From CAZFAP01 sp964516325 (GTDB lineage Bacteria > Auribacterota > JABMQX01), in the NCBI GenBank assembly GCA_964516325.1, contig CAZFAP010000142.1, forward strand, positions 1-12,870: DNA of 12,870 nt. Direction: 5' to 3'. Shown here piece by piece: positions 12,746 through 12,870 of the stretch (position 1 is its first letter; every line of letters starts with the position of its first letter). The notes beneath the pieces are model-generated. The model saw nothing but the letters and a program-made list of their open reading frames with translations, did no database searches and was not told where the DNA came from. The position numbers and the translations under genes are program-made.

Positions 12746-12870
12746 ATGGATACCTATAAGCTTTTCATGGGCGGAGGAGTCATTCTCCCGGATAGGATTC
12801 TTGATGACGGATACGTGTTGGTGAAGGGGGAGAAGATTGAAGCCGTCGGCAAGAAGGCGGAGGCGCCACG
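12746..12870 (+). CDS. Amidohydrolase-family protein, N-terminal fragment (NagA-like possible)
   Basis: Only the first 41 codons lie in the window; the gene runs off the right edge. The product begins MDTYKLFMGGGVILPDRILD and continues with GYVLVKGEKIEAVGKKAEAP. This G-x-V-I-x-P-D-R-x-x-x-D-G-x-x-x-V-x-x-x-x-I-x-x-V-G pattern is the small N-terminal beta-sandwich of metal-dependent amidohydrolases. N-acetylglucosamine-6-phosphate deacetylase is the best guess, but dihydroorotase, imidazolonepropionase and other members start in the same way. The metal-binding HxH motif would come just after the edge. There is no clear ribosome site before the ATG at 12746; an internal ATG at 12767 is an alternative, but it would cut the first strand. 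Confidence 0.7.
   Translation, partial: MDTYKLFMGGGVILPDRILDDGYVLVKGEKIEAVGKKAEAP

Noticed and set aside
1..12870. CRISPR array or insertion sequence with terminal inverted repeats
   Set aside because: No regularly spaced identical repeats with unique spacers and no transposase reading frame were found; the short repeats present are irregular in spacing and orientation.

Overview
The window looks bacterial and fairly GC-rich. It falls into two parts joined at a tRNA-Leu(CAA) gene. Nothing identifies the organism firmly. The NfeD/NfeD/flotillin-like cluster with a Pro-rich one-helix membrane protein, and the abundant 'ACAGGAT'-type intergenic repeats, recall uncultivated PVC-like or Omnitrophota-like genomes, but that is from memory and is inference only.

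Left part (1 to about 3972): the end of a mobile element or genomic island. It holds a strong sigma70-like promoter driving an unrecognised, HEPN-like 240-residue protein and then a 385-residue protein with an HNH-type zinc-knuckle N-terminus. A convergent spacer of about 490 bp follows, with its own leftward promoter. Last is a complete tyrosine integrase with all six catalytic residues. The integrase lies on the 3' side of the tRNA-Leu gene, as expected when the tRNA 3' end was the attachment site. The element therefore runs leftward out of the window, and the tRNA marks the chromosomal junction.

Middle part (3973 to 8717, minus strand): a probable chromosomal cluster. From a strong promoter at 8689-8717 come tRNA-Ala(GGC), a long NfeD (ClpP-like serine protease plus membrane domain plus OB fold), a short NfeD, a FloA-type flotillin-like protein, and a one-helix Pro-rich protein with a distinctive C-terminal motif. 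NfeD and FloA proteins are known to be encoded together and to act in membrane microdomains. The Pro-rich protein is a candidate extra partner.

Right part (8718 to 12870): a repeat-rich spacer, then a small secreted coiled-coil protein on the minus strand. Divergent from it is a plus-strand series: a TIGR00725/LOG-like nucleotide-binding protein, a diacylglycerol/sphingosine kinase-like lipid kinase, a phosphoribosyltransferase-like protein, and the start of an amidohydrolase (NagA-like) cut by the window edge. Dispersed repeats of at least two families occupy several spacers from 4116 rightward. I found none of them left of the tRNA-Leu gene, which fits the proposed island boundary.
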